From positions 1 through 64,000 of the forward strand of contig JBBIVX010000017.1 of the NCBI GenBank assembly GCA_037439465.1: a DNA stretch of 64,000 nt, given 5' to 3'. Each line of letters starts with the position of its first letter. Within the stretch, counting starts at the first letter, position 1. Positions 35,804 to 43,989 of this stretch are shown piece by piece. The notes under the pieces were generated by a model that did not search any database, was not told the origin of the DNA, and saw only the letters and a program-made list of their open reading frames with translations. The translations under genes were made by a program, and so were the position numbers. This stretch comes from Parasulfuritortus sp037439465 (lineage in GTDB: Bacteria > Pseudomonadota > Gammaproteobacteria > Burkholderiales > Thiobacillaceae).

Positions 35804-38080
35804 TCAGAATTTGACCGTCAGGCCAACATAGAACGAGCGCCCTGGGCCGGGGACGGCAATCCCCCAGGGCACCGCGTTAATCGACATGGTCGTGCCCTGG
35901 CCAACATAGACGCCGGAAAGTGGTAGGGCGTATTCCTTGTCGAGCAGGTTTTCGATGCCGAAATCTGCCCAGGCCTGTTTCCAGGCATAGCGGCTGCGTA
36001 GATTGAAGAGGCTGTAGCCGGCGGTTGCGATCTCGTTCCTGATTTGCGACACGTCGCTCTTGGCGGCGACGAATTGCGCTTCCAGTGTATGGCTCCAGGC
36101 GCCCAGTTGTTGCGTCAGGGCCAGCCTGGCATGCAAGGGCATGATCTGGAAGAGGTTGTCGCCCGTGTCGCGGTTATTGCCGCGGACGTAGTTCACCACG
36201 CCGCGCATCGTGAAATTGCCATGGCCGGTGGTGCGCGCGACCAGTCGGTGGGCCGAGATATCGACGCCATAGAGCCGTGCCGTCTGGTTGACGTATTGCA
36301 GCACGTTGAACCGATACATGCTGCAGGTCGTACCGGGCAGGCAGCGGGCATCGATATAGTCCTTGACCCGTGTGCTATAGGGGGCGACGCGCAGCCCCCA
36401 GGCCTCCTGCCCGGCATCATGCCAATCGCCGGCAAGACTCAGCGTGTACGCCACCTCTGGCTTTAGGTCGAGGTTGCCGACATAGCCATTGCCATCGCCA
36501 ACGAAATTGTTCATGGACGCCGCCATGGACCACGTGGACCAGGGATAGCGTTCGTACAAACTGGGCGAGCGGGCCTTTTGCGCGATACCCGCCTCGTAGG
36601 TCTGTGTGGCGTCCGGGGTGAAGCGCGCCAGCACGCTCAGGTCCCAGTTACTGTCGGTCCTGGCGTGGTCGCGGGCGTTGAAGGTGTCGCCGTCACGCTG
36701 CTGGTAATTGAGCATCGGCGCCATGCCATTCGTGCTTGGGTTGTAGCCACGCACGTCGCCGGTGTCCATCCTGACGATTTCGTGGCGCAGCCCGACGAGA
36801 CCGTTCAGCGTAGGCCACAAGCGCACCTCATACTCGCTGAAGAGGGCGAGACGGTCACGTTTGCCATCCCGTATATTCCAATAAGTACCCGGCCACATGC
36901 CGGCGCCCGAAGGGGGCCACCAGTCGTCGAGGCGATAGGCCAGATATTCACCGCCCAGACGCAGGCTGTCAGACCCGGCGAGCGGAAGCTCAATATTGAC
37001 GGCAAGGCCGTCGGTTTTTGCCTTGGTCGCCATCGGCATGCCTGCCGCGCAGGTTGTGCCGATGGGCGAACACGGATTGCCGTTGGCCGCCGCCGGCCCG
37101 CCGGAGGCCGTGCCGTACCAGAAGCGCTTGTCGGTGCCGAAGTCCATCTGGTGTTTGGTATCCTCGCGCCAGGCGCGCGCCTTGAGAAGGCCCCAGCCAT
37201 ATTGCCCGGTATACCCCAGCTTGATCTGATCGTTGTCGTTTCCGACCATGTCCATGCGTTGATTGGGAAAGTTCTCGTAAGGGATGTGCTGCCGCGACAA
37301 CTTCAAATCGAGCCGATGGCCGCCGCTGCGGCCACTGATGTCGAGGGCCTGGTTGATCGTCTTGTAGGTGGTAGAGCCGACTTCGTTGAGCGGCAGGGTA
37401 TGCCCGGCACGACCGGTGGCAGTGCCCGGCTTGAAGGCGCTGGCGGCCTGGTAATTGCCGGACTGTGCGATCGCCCCGCTATAACGGATGCTCAATTGTT
37501 CGCTCGCCAGCGTCACGCCCACATTGCCGCCGTGGCCATCGCCATTGCTACGGTAGAACGCGCCGGCCTCACCCTGGGTCAACAACTTGGCTCCAGCCTT
37601 GGTGAAACGCGGCTTGGCGGAATCGACCACGAGCGTGCCGCCGAGACTGTCGCCGCCAACGCTGACCGGTGTGACCCCGGCATAGATCTTGATCTCCTCG
37701 GCGCGGGTAGGATCAACAGAGGAAAGGGCCGGGTTCATGTGATTCGGACAGGCGGCAATTAGGTCGGCGCCATCGACCAGGGTACGCACCCGCTCGTCTG
37801 CCAGGCCGTGTATCGCCGGCAGGCTGGAGACAGCGCCGGCGCCATAAAGCGAAACGCCCGGCAGGTCGCGCAACAGACTGGCCGTATCGTTGGTGGACGC
37901 GCGCCTGGCTTCGATGTCGCTGGCGCGCACCACGGCCGTGCTCGCGGGCCCGCTCTCTGGACGTGGCCTGGTGACAAGAACATCACCCAGGGTATAAGCG
38001 GTTTCCTCGGCCGCGGCCGTACCAGCCATGGCGGCCAGGATGAATAAGGCCAGGCGGCGTATTGCCCATTTCCTGCGCAT
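35804..38080 (-). CDS. TonB-dependent outer-membrane receptor with copper-type CxxxM and HxM motifs
   Basis: Outer-membrane 22-strand barrel receptor powered by TonB. The start at 38080, with AAGGG upstream, gives a clear signal peptide MRRKWAIRRLALFILAAMAGTAAAEE; longer in-frame starts lack support. A TonB-box-like YTLGDVLVT follows at 29-37. The plug domain includes SLLRDLPGVSLYGAGAVSSLPAIHGLADERVRTLVDG. The 758 residues end in an aromatic strand, FYVGLTVKF. Cys111-x3-Met115 in the plug and His310-x-Met312 in the barrel resemble the copper-binding tetrad of OprC. Copper or another metal chelate as substrate is inference; no B12 riboswitch is seen upstream. Confidence 0.9.
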   Translation of the reverse strand: MRRKWAIRRLALFILAAMAGTAAAEETAYTLGDVLVTRPRPESGPASTAVVRASDIEARRASTNDTASLLRDLPGVSLYGAGAVSSLPAIHGLADERVRTLVDGADLIAACPNHMNPALSSVDPTRAEEIKIYAGVTPVSVGGDSLGGTLVVDSAKPRFTKAGAKLLTQGEAGAFYRSNGDGHGGNVGVTLASEQLSIRYSGAIAQSGNYQAASAFKPGTATGRAGHTLPLNEVGSTTYKTINQALDISGRSGGHRLDLKLSRQHIPYENFPNQRMDMVGNDNDQIKLGYTGQYGWGLLKARAWREDTKHQMDFGTDKRFWYGTASGGPAAANGNPCSPIGTTCAAGMPMATKAKTDGLAVNIELPLAGSDSLRLGGEYLAYRLDDWWPPSGAGMWPGTYWNIRDGKRDRLALFSEYEVRLWPTLNGLVGLRHEIVRMDTGDVRGYNPSTNGMAPMLNYQQRDGDTFNARDHARTDSNWDLSVLARFTPDATQTYEAGIAQKARSPSLYERYPWSTWSMAASMNNFVGDGNGYVGNLDLKPEVAYTLSLAGDWHDAGQEAWGLRVAPYSTRVKDYIDARCLPGTTCSMYRFNVLQYVNQTARLYGVDISAHRLVARTTGHGNFTMRGVVNYVRGNNRDTGDNLFQIMPLHARLALTQQLGAWSHTLEAQFVAAKSDVSQIRNEIATAGYSLFNLRSRYAWKQAWADFGIENLLDKEYALPLSGVYVGQGTTMSINAVPWGIAVPGPGRSFYVGLTVKF

Positions 38081-38109
38081 ATCGATCCCTTGTCGCACTA
38101 AGCGCGAAT

Positions 38110-38175
38110 ACCCCCTCTGTGGAGGTCGAAACATGAGTTGCACTTGAAAAGTGACCCGCGTAGAAAGCGCTTTGA
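38110..38175 (-). promoter_or_regulatory. short palindromes upstream of the TonB receptor
   Basis: In the 210-base spacer between the RES toxin gene end and the receptor start lie three dyad elements: CCTC/GAGG around 38113-38124, CACTTgaaAAGTG at 38141-38153, and AAAGCGCTTT at 38164-38173. They could be regulator-binding sites for the receptor gene. None matches a consensus I can name with confidence, and no riboswitch core is visible. Confidence 0.3.
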
Positions 38176-38290
38176 ATGGTAGCGAGGGCGGTTGGGCAGG
38201 AGAATGTGGCAAATTGCCGCAGTCCCTGGTCAAAATTCAGCCGGAATCAGCAGTTGTTACAGAAGCCCCAGAGCGTATTGACGATATCGC

Positions 38291-38752
38291 TCATCTGTTC
38301 AGCAGTCTCAAATCGGTGATGAAGTCCTGCGGCTCACCGATCTCGATCTTCGCGAACGACGGATGCAGCGGGTTCAGAAGGTAGTTGAATTCGGCGGGAA
38401 TGACGGCGCTGGGCACGGCCAGCACGGCGCTCGACCTGCGCTTGGCCCAAGCGGTGCCGATGGCCTGGGTCTGGTCGCGGGGCGCGCGGTCGCGCCACTC
38501 GGCGGGCAGTTCTTCGGCGCTTAGCCGCTCTATCTTCAAGTTCCTGGGGAGACCGACCGGGATCATCACGTAGCGCGCACGCAGCGGTTCGTCCTGCACC
38601 AGCATTTCGAGCGTGGCGAGAGACTGGCTGCCAGCGGTATAAACCATAGCCACGCCCTTGCGATTCCAGCGCCCCCCGTAAAGACGGGCACCCTCACCGG
38701 TAAAGGCGGTATCGGTGAAGCGGGCGGTCAGCAGCCGCCAGACGACCTGCAT
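38291..38752 (-). CDS. RES-domain toxin (type II toxin-antitoxin)
   Basis: RES toxins degrade NAD+ by hydrolysis or phosphorolysis. The 153 residues begin MQVVWRLLTARFTDTAFTGEG. They show the conserved Arg28 (LYGGRWN), Tyr38 (MVYTA), Glu49 (ATLEMLV) and Ser115 with VPSAVIPAEFNYLLNPLHPSF. Its ATG overlaps the stop of the upstream antitoxin gene (ATGA), as in MbcTA/ResXre operons. The frame is open further upstream but only antisense to the antitoxin. It lies between the TonB receptor and hemF, an accessory-looking spot. Confidence 0.92.
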   Translation of the reverse strand: MQVVWRLLTARFTDTAFTGEGARLYGGRWNRKGVAMVYTAGSQSLATLEMLVQDEPLRARYVMIPVGLPRNLKIERLSAEELPAEWRDRAPRDQTQAIGTAWAKRRSSAVLAVPSAVIPAEFNYLLNPLHPSFAKIEIGEPQDFITDLRLLNR

Positions 38753-39219
38753 CAGGCGAACACGCCGTGCTCGATGCGACCGAGCGTATCCATGACGCTT
38801 TCCGCGCCGATGTCGGTATCCAGCAGCGACAGCGGGGTGGCGCGGCACAACGCGGCATTCGGGGTCTTGAGCCAGGTCAGCGCCGTTTCCAGGTCTTCGA
38901 AGACCGCTTCGGCACGTTCGACCACGCGGGCCAGCCGCACGAGCTTGGCCGACTCCTCGCTGTTCAACGTGCCTTCCCGCTTGCGGCGGGCCAGGGTGCG
39001 CTCGGGGATGCCCAAAGCGGTGGCGAGTTCGGATTGGGTGACGTGAATCGTCTTGGCGAGGAATTCGACCGCCGACGAGGAAATGCCCTGACGGATGACC
39101 GAGACCCAATCAAGGGCGGTGCGGGGCCTGGTATGCAGGACGCCTCGGCCCCCCAACAGGGCTTCGACTGAACGAGTGGGGCTTGAAGCGTGCATGACTG
39201 AGGCGGCGGCTGTGCGCAT
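38752..39219 (-). CDS. Xre/MbcA/ParS-family antitoxin
   Basis: Partner of the RES toxin, which normally binds the toxin active site and represses the operon. The start at 39219 has AAGGA at about ten-base spacing; ATG 39228 is too close to that site. The 155 residues contain a helix-turn-helix (TQSELATALGIPERTLARRKREG) and the C-terminal antitoxin domain (LETALTWLKTPNAALCRATPLSLLDTDIGAESVMDTLGRIEHGVFA). It overlaps the toxin gene at ATGA. Confidence 0.92.
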   Translation of the reverse strand: MRTAAASVMHASSPTRSVEALLGGRGVLHTRPRTALDWVSVIRQGISSSAVEFLAKTIHVTQSELATALGIPERTLARRKREGTLNSEESAKLVRLARVVERAEAVFEDLETALTWLKTPNAALCRATPLSLLDTDIGAESVMDTLGRIEHGVFA

Positions 39220-39237
39220 GACCAACATTCCTTGTTT

Positions 39238-39278
39238 GCCATATGGCGGCTATTTTATGCAAAAATGGCGAAATTCGC
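39238..39278 (-). promoter_or_regulatory. palindromic promoter/operator region of the Xre-RES operon
   Basis: Two palindromes, GCCATATGGC at 39238-39247 and GCGAAATTCGC at 39268-39278, flank an AT-rich stretch whose minus strand reads TGCATAAAATAG, a plausible -10. They sit 20-60 bases upstream of the antitoxin start. This suggests autoregulation by the Xre protein. Confidence 0.5.
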
Positions 39279-39557
39279 TACTTTGATCTACCCGGCAGAA
39301 AACGCCCAGCGGCTGTCAGACAGAACCAGCGCCGCGCTGAACCACTTGAGCATCCGGGGGCCGGGTCGTCGGCATGCGCTATCATCGGTTACCCGCCGCG
39401 CTACTCGCCTCCCGCCAATGAGGAGCGGGCAGAGGTGCCCTGGATAACCGGCAATTGCAAGGCTCCACGTATCTCCGCCCAATTTTTGTCCAATCAAACG
39501 GGGCCACCTCTGGTACCGGCGCAGTATCGCGCCCGGCTGCGATAAAATCCGGGGAGC
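39279..39557. other. 279-base intergenic region before hemF
   Basis: No gene-like frame is recognised. GATAAAAT at 39542-39549 resembles a -10 but lies within ten bases of the hemF start, which makes it doubtful. An imperfect dyad around 39405-39430 (CCTCCCGC and GGAGCGGG) may be structural. Otherwise I see nothing clear. Confidence 0.35.
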
Positions 39558-40538
39558 ATGGCAAACACACACAATATGGATACGCATAGGGTCAAGGAAT
39601 TTCTGCTGGAACTGCAAGAGTTGATCGTCGAACGCCTGCAACAGGTGGATGGCAGGCCCTTCCGGCGCGATGCGTGGCAACGCCCCCAGGGCGGCGGCGG
39701 CCTTACCCGGCTGATTGAAGACGGCAACGTCTTCGAGCGCGGCGGAGTCAACTTCTCACACGTCACCGGCGAGAGCCTGCCAGCCTCTGCCACGACGCAA
39801 CGGCCTGAGCTTGCCGGCCGCCGCTGGGAGGCCATGGGGGTGTCGCTGGTGCTGCATCCGCGCAACCCCTATGCGCCGACCACGCACATGAACGTGCGTT
39901 TCTTTGTCGCCGAGAGAGACGGCGCGGCGCCGGTATGGTGGTTCGGCGGCGGCATGGATCTGACGCCCTATTACGGCTTCGAGGAGGATGCCGTGCATTT
40001 CCACGAAACCTGCAGGCGGGCGTTGCTGCCGTTTGGCGCGGACTATTACGCACGCTTCAAGCAAGGCTGTGACGCGTATTTCTTCCTCAAACACCGCAAC
40101 GAGCCTAGGGGCATCGGCGGGATATTCTTCGACGACCTCAACAGCCCCCCCTCCCCCGGCTCGTCCCCGCGGGGGGGGGTGAGGGACGCAAAGGCGCTGC
40201 GCGCCGCTGACTTTGACCACTGCTTCAACCTGACCGAGTCGGTCGGTGACCATTTTCTGCCGGCCTATGTCCCCATCCTGGAACGCCGTGCCGACACGCC
40301 TTACGGTGAGCGCGAGCGCGATTTCCAGGCCTATCGCCGCGGTCGTTATGTGGAGTTCAACCTGGTCTGGGACCGCGGCACCCTCTTTGGCCTGCAATCC
40401 GGCGGCCGTACCGAGTCCATCCTCATGTCCCTGCCGCCCATCGTCAAATGGCGCTACGACTGGCAGCCCGAGCCGGGCACCGCGGAGGCCAGGCTGTACA
40501 GTGATTTTTTGACGCCCCGCGACTGGCTGCAAGACTGA
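39558..40538 (+). CDS. hemF: oxygen-dependent coproporphyrinogen III oxidase
   Basis: Aerobic oxidative decarboxylation of coproporphyrinogen III in haem synthesis. The start at 39558 is preceded by GGGGAG. The 326 residues contain GVNFSHVTGESLPASAT, WWFGGGMDLTPYYGFEEDAVHFH, FLKHRNEPRGIGGIFFDDLN and RRGRYVEFNLVWDRGTLFGLQSGGRTESILMSLPP, all family signatures. Between DDLN and DFDHCF lie about 20 extra residues (196-216, PPSPGSSPRGG-like) compared with E. coli HemF (DDLNTPDFDRCF). They are encoded by a GC palindrome. Confidence 0.97.
   Translation: MANTHNMDTHRVKEFLLELQELIVERLQQVDGRPFRRDAWQRPQGGGGLTRLIEDGNVFERGGVNFSHVTGESLPASATTQRPELAGRRWEAMGVSLVLHPRNPYAPTTHMNVRFFVAERDGAAPVWWFGGGMDLTPYYGFEEDAVHFHETCRRALLPFGADYYARFKQGCDAYFFLKHRNEPRGIGGIFFDDLNSPPSPGSSPRGGVRDAKALRAADFDHCFNLTESVGDHFLPAYVPILERRADTPYGERERDFQAYRRGRYVEFNLVWDRGTLFGLQSGGRTESILMSLPPIVKWRYDWQPEPGTAEARLYSDFLTPRDWLQD
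40143..40205. repeat. palindromic GC-rich in-frame insertion within hemF
   Basis: Bases 40145-40186 are a C-run, then CCCCGCGGGG (40165-40174), a G-run and TGAGGG, forming a strong hairpin with imperfect outer arms. The encoded residues are absent from E. coli HemF. The sequence pattern resembles CCCTCACCCC...-type intergenic repeats common in betaproteobacteria. It keeps the hemF frame. Confidence 0.6.
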
Positions 40539-40545
40539 TTCGTCA

Positions 40546-43500
40546 ATGAAATCCCGTACCGGGTTCTGGCTGTTGTTCGGTCTGGCCTTTCTGCTGGCGG
40601 CAGGTATTGCGGCCTACGAGCTCATCGCTTCGCCGTTGCAGGCCATGGTATTGGCCGATTACGCCCGCCGGTTGAATTACGGCAGCGCCACCGGCGCCAG
40701 CGACCGCATCCGTTTTCCCCTGGCCGGGCCCTATGACACACGGCTCGGCTATGTCGGTCTGCCGGAATTCAGCAAACGCCTGCGTACGCACGGCTACGTC
40801 ATCAGCCGCCAGGCCCGGCTGTCGTCCGAGATGCTCCAGCTGGCCGATTGGGGCCTGTTCCTGCCCTATCGCGAAAAGGCGACGGCGGGATTGACGCTGC
40901 TCGACTGCGCCGGTCGCCCCTATTACAGTTTCCGCCAGCCGCGCCGTCTTTACCCGGATTTCGACGCGGTGCCGCCGGTGGTGGCCAACACCCTGCTCTT
41001 CATCGAAAACCGCGAACTGCTCGACCCCAACCACCCGCAACGCAACCCGGCGGTGGAGTGGGACCGCCTGGCCTACGCCATGCTGGAAAAGTTGGTGCAG
41101 GTGGTGCAGCCCGGCCGCAATGTGCCCGGCGGCTCCACCCTTGCCACCCAGATCGAGAAATACCGCCATTCCCCGGACGGGCTGACCCTGACCGCCAGCG
41201 ACAAGTTGCGGCAGATGGCTTCCGCCTCCATCCGCGCTTATCTCGATGGTAGCGACACCCGGGTCACCCGGCGCCGCATCGTGCTCGATTACCTCAACAC
41301 CGTGCCGCTGGCGGCGGCCCCCGGTTTTGGCGAGGTGCATGGTCTGGGTGAGGCCTTGCAGGCCTGGTTCGGGCTCGACTTCGACGCGGTCAATGCGCTG
41401 CTGCGCCATGACCCTGGCTCGGCGGCGGCGGCACGCGCCTACAAACATGTGCTCGCCCTGTTGATCTCGCAGCGCAAGCCGTCCTGGTACCTGCTCGCCG
41501 GCCGCAAGCAACTCGACGCCCAGGTCAATGTCCATCTCGGCCTTTTGGCCGCAGCCGGCGTCATTACTCCCGCCATGCGCGACCAAACGCGCGCCCAGCG
41601 CCTCGTCTTCCGCGCCGATAAGCCGGCCAAGGGCGAGGGGGCACGCTCGCCGGACAAGGCCGCCGCCGCCGCCCGCAGCGAGTTGGCGGAGAGGCTTGGT
41701 TTGTCGCGCCTCTATGACCTCGACCGCCTCGATCTGAGCGTCTCCACTACCCTGCATGCCGCCAGTCAGCGGGCGGTGAGCGACTTTCTGGGGCAACTCG
41801 TCGACCCGGCCGCAGTAAAGGCGGCCGGTCTCTATGGCGAGCATCTGCTCTCGCCCGAAAACGACCTCGGCAAGGTGATCTACAGCTTCACCCTGCATCA
41901 ACTGACCCAGGCCGGGCCGGTATTGCGGGTACAGGCGGACAGCCTCAACCAGCCCTTTGACATCAACCAGGGCGCCAAGCTCGACATGGGCTCGTCGGCC
42001 AAGCTGCGCACCCTGATCACCTACCTGCAGATCATCGCCGAGCTGCACCAGCAATACCGTGTCTACAACGCCGACGCCCTCGGCCAGTTGCAGGTGGCGC
42101 CCAGGGACACGCTCACCCGCTGGGCAGTGGATTATTTGCGCCAGGCGCCGGATCGCGATCTGACGGCCATGCTGCGCGCCGCCATGAGTCGCACCTATTC
42201 CGCCAGTCCGGCAGAGTCGTTTTTCACTGGCGGTGGTCTGCACACCTTCGTCAACTTCAACAAGGACGACAACGGCAAGGTCATGGACCTGTGGGAAGCC
42301 ACACGCCATTCGGTCAACCTGCCTTTCATCCGCCTGATGCGGGACATCGTGCACCATTTCATGTACCGCGCCCCGAGTACCGCTGCCCGCATCCTGGAGG
42401 ACGTGGAAGACCCGCGGCGGCAGTCCTATCTCACCAAGTTCGCCGACCGCGAGGGCAAGACCTTCCTGGTGCGTTTCTGGAAGAAATACCGGAGGCTGCC
42501 GCCGGCCGAGGCCACCAGCGTCCTGCTCAATCACCTCACCGCCAACCCGCGCCGGTTGGCGGCGGTCTTCCGCTACCTGGAGCCTCAGGCTGACAGAACC
42601 TCTTTTACAGCCTTCATGCGCGGTCGCCTGAGCAATCCCGCCGCCTTCTCCGCGGCCGATTTTGACCATCTCTACGAAAACTATGGCCCGGACCGCTTCA
42701 ACCTGGCCGACCGTGCCTATATCGCCCAGGTGCATCCACTGGAACTGTGGCTGGTCGCCTATTTGCGCGCTCACCCCGGCGCCGACTGGAGCGAGGTGGT
42801 CAAGGCCAGCGGCCAAGTCCGGATCGAAGGCTACGAGTGGCTGTTCAAGACGGGGCGCAAGAACGCCCAGGATTCCCGCATCCAGTCGTTATTGGAGATC
42901 GAGGCCTTCCAGGAGATACATCGGCGCTGGCAAAAACTGGGTTACCCCTTCTCCAGTCTGGTGCCTTCCTATGCCACTGCCATCGGCTCTTCGGCCGACC
43001 GGCCGGCGGCCCTGGCGGAGCTGATGGGATACGTCCTGCACGACGGTATGCGACAGGCGCCGGTCAGCATCGAACGCCTGGAGTTCGCTGCCGCTACGCC
43101 TTACCACACCGTTTTCGACCACCAGCCGGCGGCCGCCGAGCGGGTTTTCCCGGCTGAGGTAGCACGGGTGATACGCCAGGCCCTGGTCAATGTCGTCAAG
43201 GACGGTACGGCGCGGCGGGTGGACGGCGCCTTCGTCGCCCTCGGCAACAAGCTCATCATTGGCGGCAAGACCGGTACCGGCGACCACCGCTATGAGACCT
43301 ACGCCCCCAACGGCGCGGTTTTGGAATCCAGGGTCATGAACCGGGCGGCCACCTTTGCTTTCTTCATTGGCCATCGTTTCTTTGGTGTGGTCACGGCCTT
43401 CGTGCCCGGTGAGGCCGCTGCCGGCTACCATTTCACTAGCGCCCTGCCGGTGCAACTGCTCAAGTCGCTGGCGCCCAGCCTGCAGCCCCTGGTCGCTGGT

Positions 43501-43839
43501 GGCGAGGCCCAGCCGCGCGAGTGGGCGGAAGAAGTTGCCGACTTCGAGGCGGAAAATGCCACGGCCGTGACTACCGCTTGGCGCCCAGAGGCACCCCGGG
43601 CCACGGTCGCACCCCCGGCGCCTGCCGCGGTGCACGCCGGCACGACGCCACCGGTCAAAGCGCCGTTGCCGTCCCCGGTCAAGCCACCGCCGGTCAAAGC
43701 GCCGCTGCCGTCCCCGGTCAAGCCTCCCCAGGCCATGCCGGCCACACCCAGGAAGCAGCCAGTGGCGCCGCCGCCGCCGGCGCGGCCGGGCAGCCACCCC
43801 GATCCGCAGCCTCCCGGTGGCGGCTTCAGCTTCATTTAG
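40546..43839 (+). CDS. large bifunctional class A penicillin-binding protein (transglycosylase/transpeptidase)
   Basis: Peptidoglycan polymerase with one N-terminal membrane helix (about 6-27). The family 51 glycosyltransferase domain shows IENREL for the catalytic Glu and GGSTLATQIEKY for the GGSTITQQ motif, followed by LDYLNTVPLA. The transpeptidase domain has SxxK at Ser483-Lys486, SxN at Ser589-Asn591 and KTG at 908-910. The 1097 residues are much longer than usual (750-850), because the SxN-KTG interval is about 320 residues and the tail is proline-rich with a 12-residue repeat. It follows hemF by 7 bases. Confidence 0.88.
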   Translation: MKSRTGFWLLFGLAFLLAAGIAAYELIASPLQAMVLADYARRLNYGSATGASDRIRFPLAGPYDTRLGYVGLPEFSKRLRTHGYVISRQARLSSEMLQLADWGLFLPYREKATAGLTLLDCAGRPYYSFRQPRRLYPDFDAVPPVVANTLLFIENRELLDPNHPQRNPAVEWDRLAYAMLEKLVQVVQPGRNVPGGSTLATQIEKYRHSPDGLTLTASDKLRQMASASIRAYLDGSDTRVTRRRIVLDYLNTVPLAAAPGFGEVHGLGEALQAWFGLDFDAVNALLRHDPGSAAAARAYKHVLALLISQRKPSWYLLAGRKQLDAQVNVHLGLLAAAGVITPAMRDQTRAQRLVFRADKPAKGEGARSPDKAAAAARSELAERLGLSRLYDLDRLDLSVSTTLHAASQRAVSDFLGQLVDPAAVKAAGLYGEHLLSPENDLGKVIYSFTLHQLTQAGPVLRVQADSLNQPFDINQGAKLDMGSSAKLRTLITYLQIIAELHQQYRVYNADALGQLQVAPRDTLTRWAVDYLRQAPDRDLTAMLRAAMSRTYSASPAESFFTGGGLHTFVNFNKDDNGKVMDLWEATRHSVNLPFIRLMRDIVHHFMYRAPSTAARILEDVEDPRRQSYLTKFADREGKTFLVRFWKKYRRLPPAEATSVLLNHLTANPRRLAAVFRYLEPQADRTSFTAFMRGRLSNPAAFSAADFDHLYENYGPDRFNLADRAYIAQVHPLELWLVAYLRAHPGADWSEVVKASGQVRIEGYEWLFKTGRKNAQDSRIQSLLEIEAFQEIHRRWQKLGYPFSSLVPSYATAIGSSADRPAALAELMGYVLHDGMRQAPVSIERLEFAAATPYHTVFDHQPAAAERVFPAEVARVIRQALVNVVKDGTARRVDGAFVALGNKLIIGGKTGTGDHRYETYAPNGAVLESRVMNRAATFAFFIGHRFFGVVTAFVPGEAAAGYHFTSALPVQLLKSLAPSLQPLVAGGEAQPREWAEEVADFEAENATAVTTAWRPEAPRATVAPPAPAAVHAGTTPPVKAPLPSPVKPPPVKAPLPSPVKPPQAMPATPRKQPVAPPPPARPGSHPDPQPPGGGFSFI
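43648..43722 (+). repeat. tandem repeat coding for a Pro/Lys-rich tail
   Basis: Two adjacent copies of a 36/39-base unit encode PPVKAPLPSPVK and PPPVKAPLPSPVK (residues 1035-1059 of the penicillin-binding protein). The copies differ by one inserted CCG codon and a silent change. Such tails are flexible spacers or interaction segments and vary in length by slippage. Confidence 0.9.
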
Positions 43840-43989
43840 CCGGTTCCTTCACGTATCGCATGAGCGAAGTCATTCGGCGCCGGACAGCATGATCCTGCGC
43901 AGCGGGCCATAGCCGTATGGGCCGGTTGTGCGGGATCGGAGCCCTTCGGGGTACAATGCGCTCCCAGTCAAAACAGCCTCGGTAACCGG

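Noticed and set aside
36524..36539. CCACGTGG-centred sequence considered as a third parS
   Set aside because: Only the central 8 bases are palindromic and the flanks do not match the parS consensus; it lies inside the receptor gene.
38081..38290. Cobalamin riboswitch upstream of the TonB receptor
   Set aside because: No B12-box core or comparable conserved segments can be found on the minus strand.
40543..42816. 757-codon open frame on the minus strand opposite the penicillin-binding protein gene
   Set aside because: It is a GC-driven shadow frame with repetitive composition and no family motifs, antisense to a gene with clear catalytic motifs.
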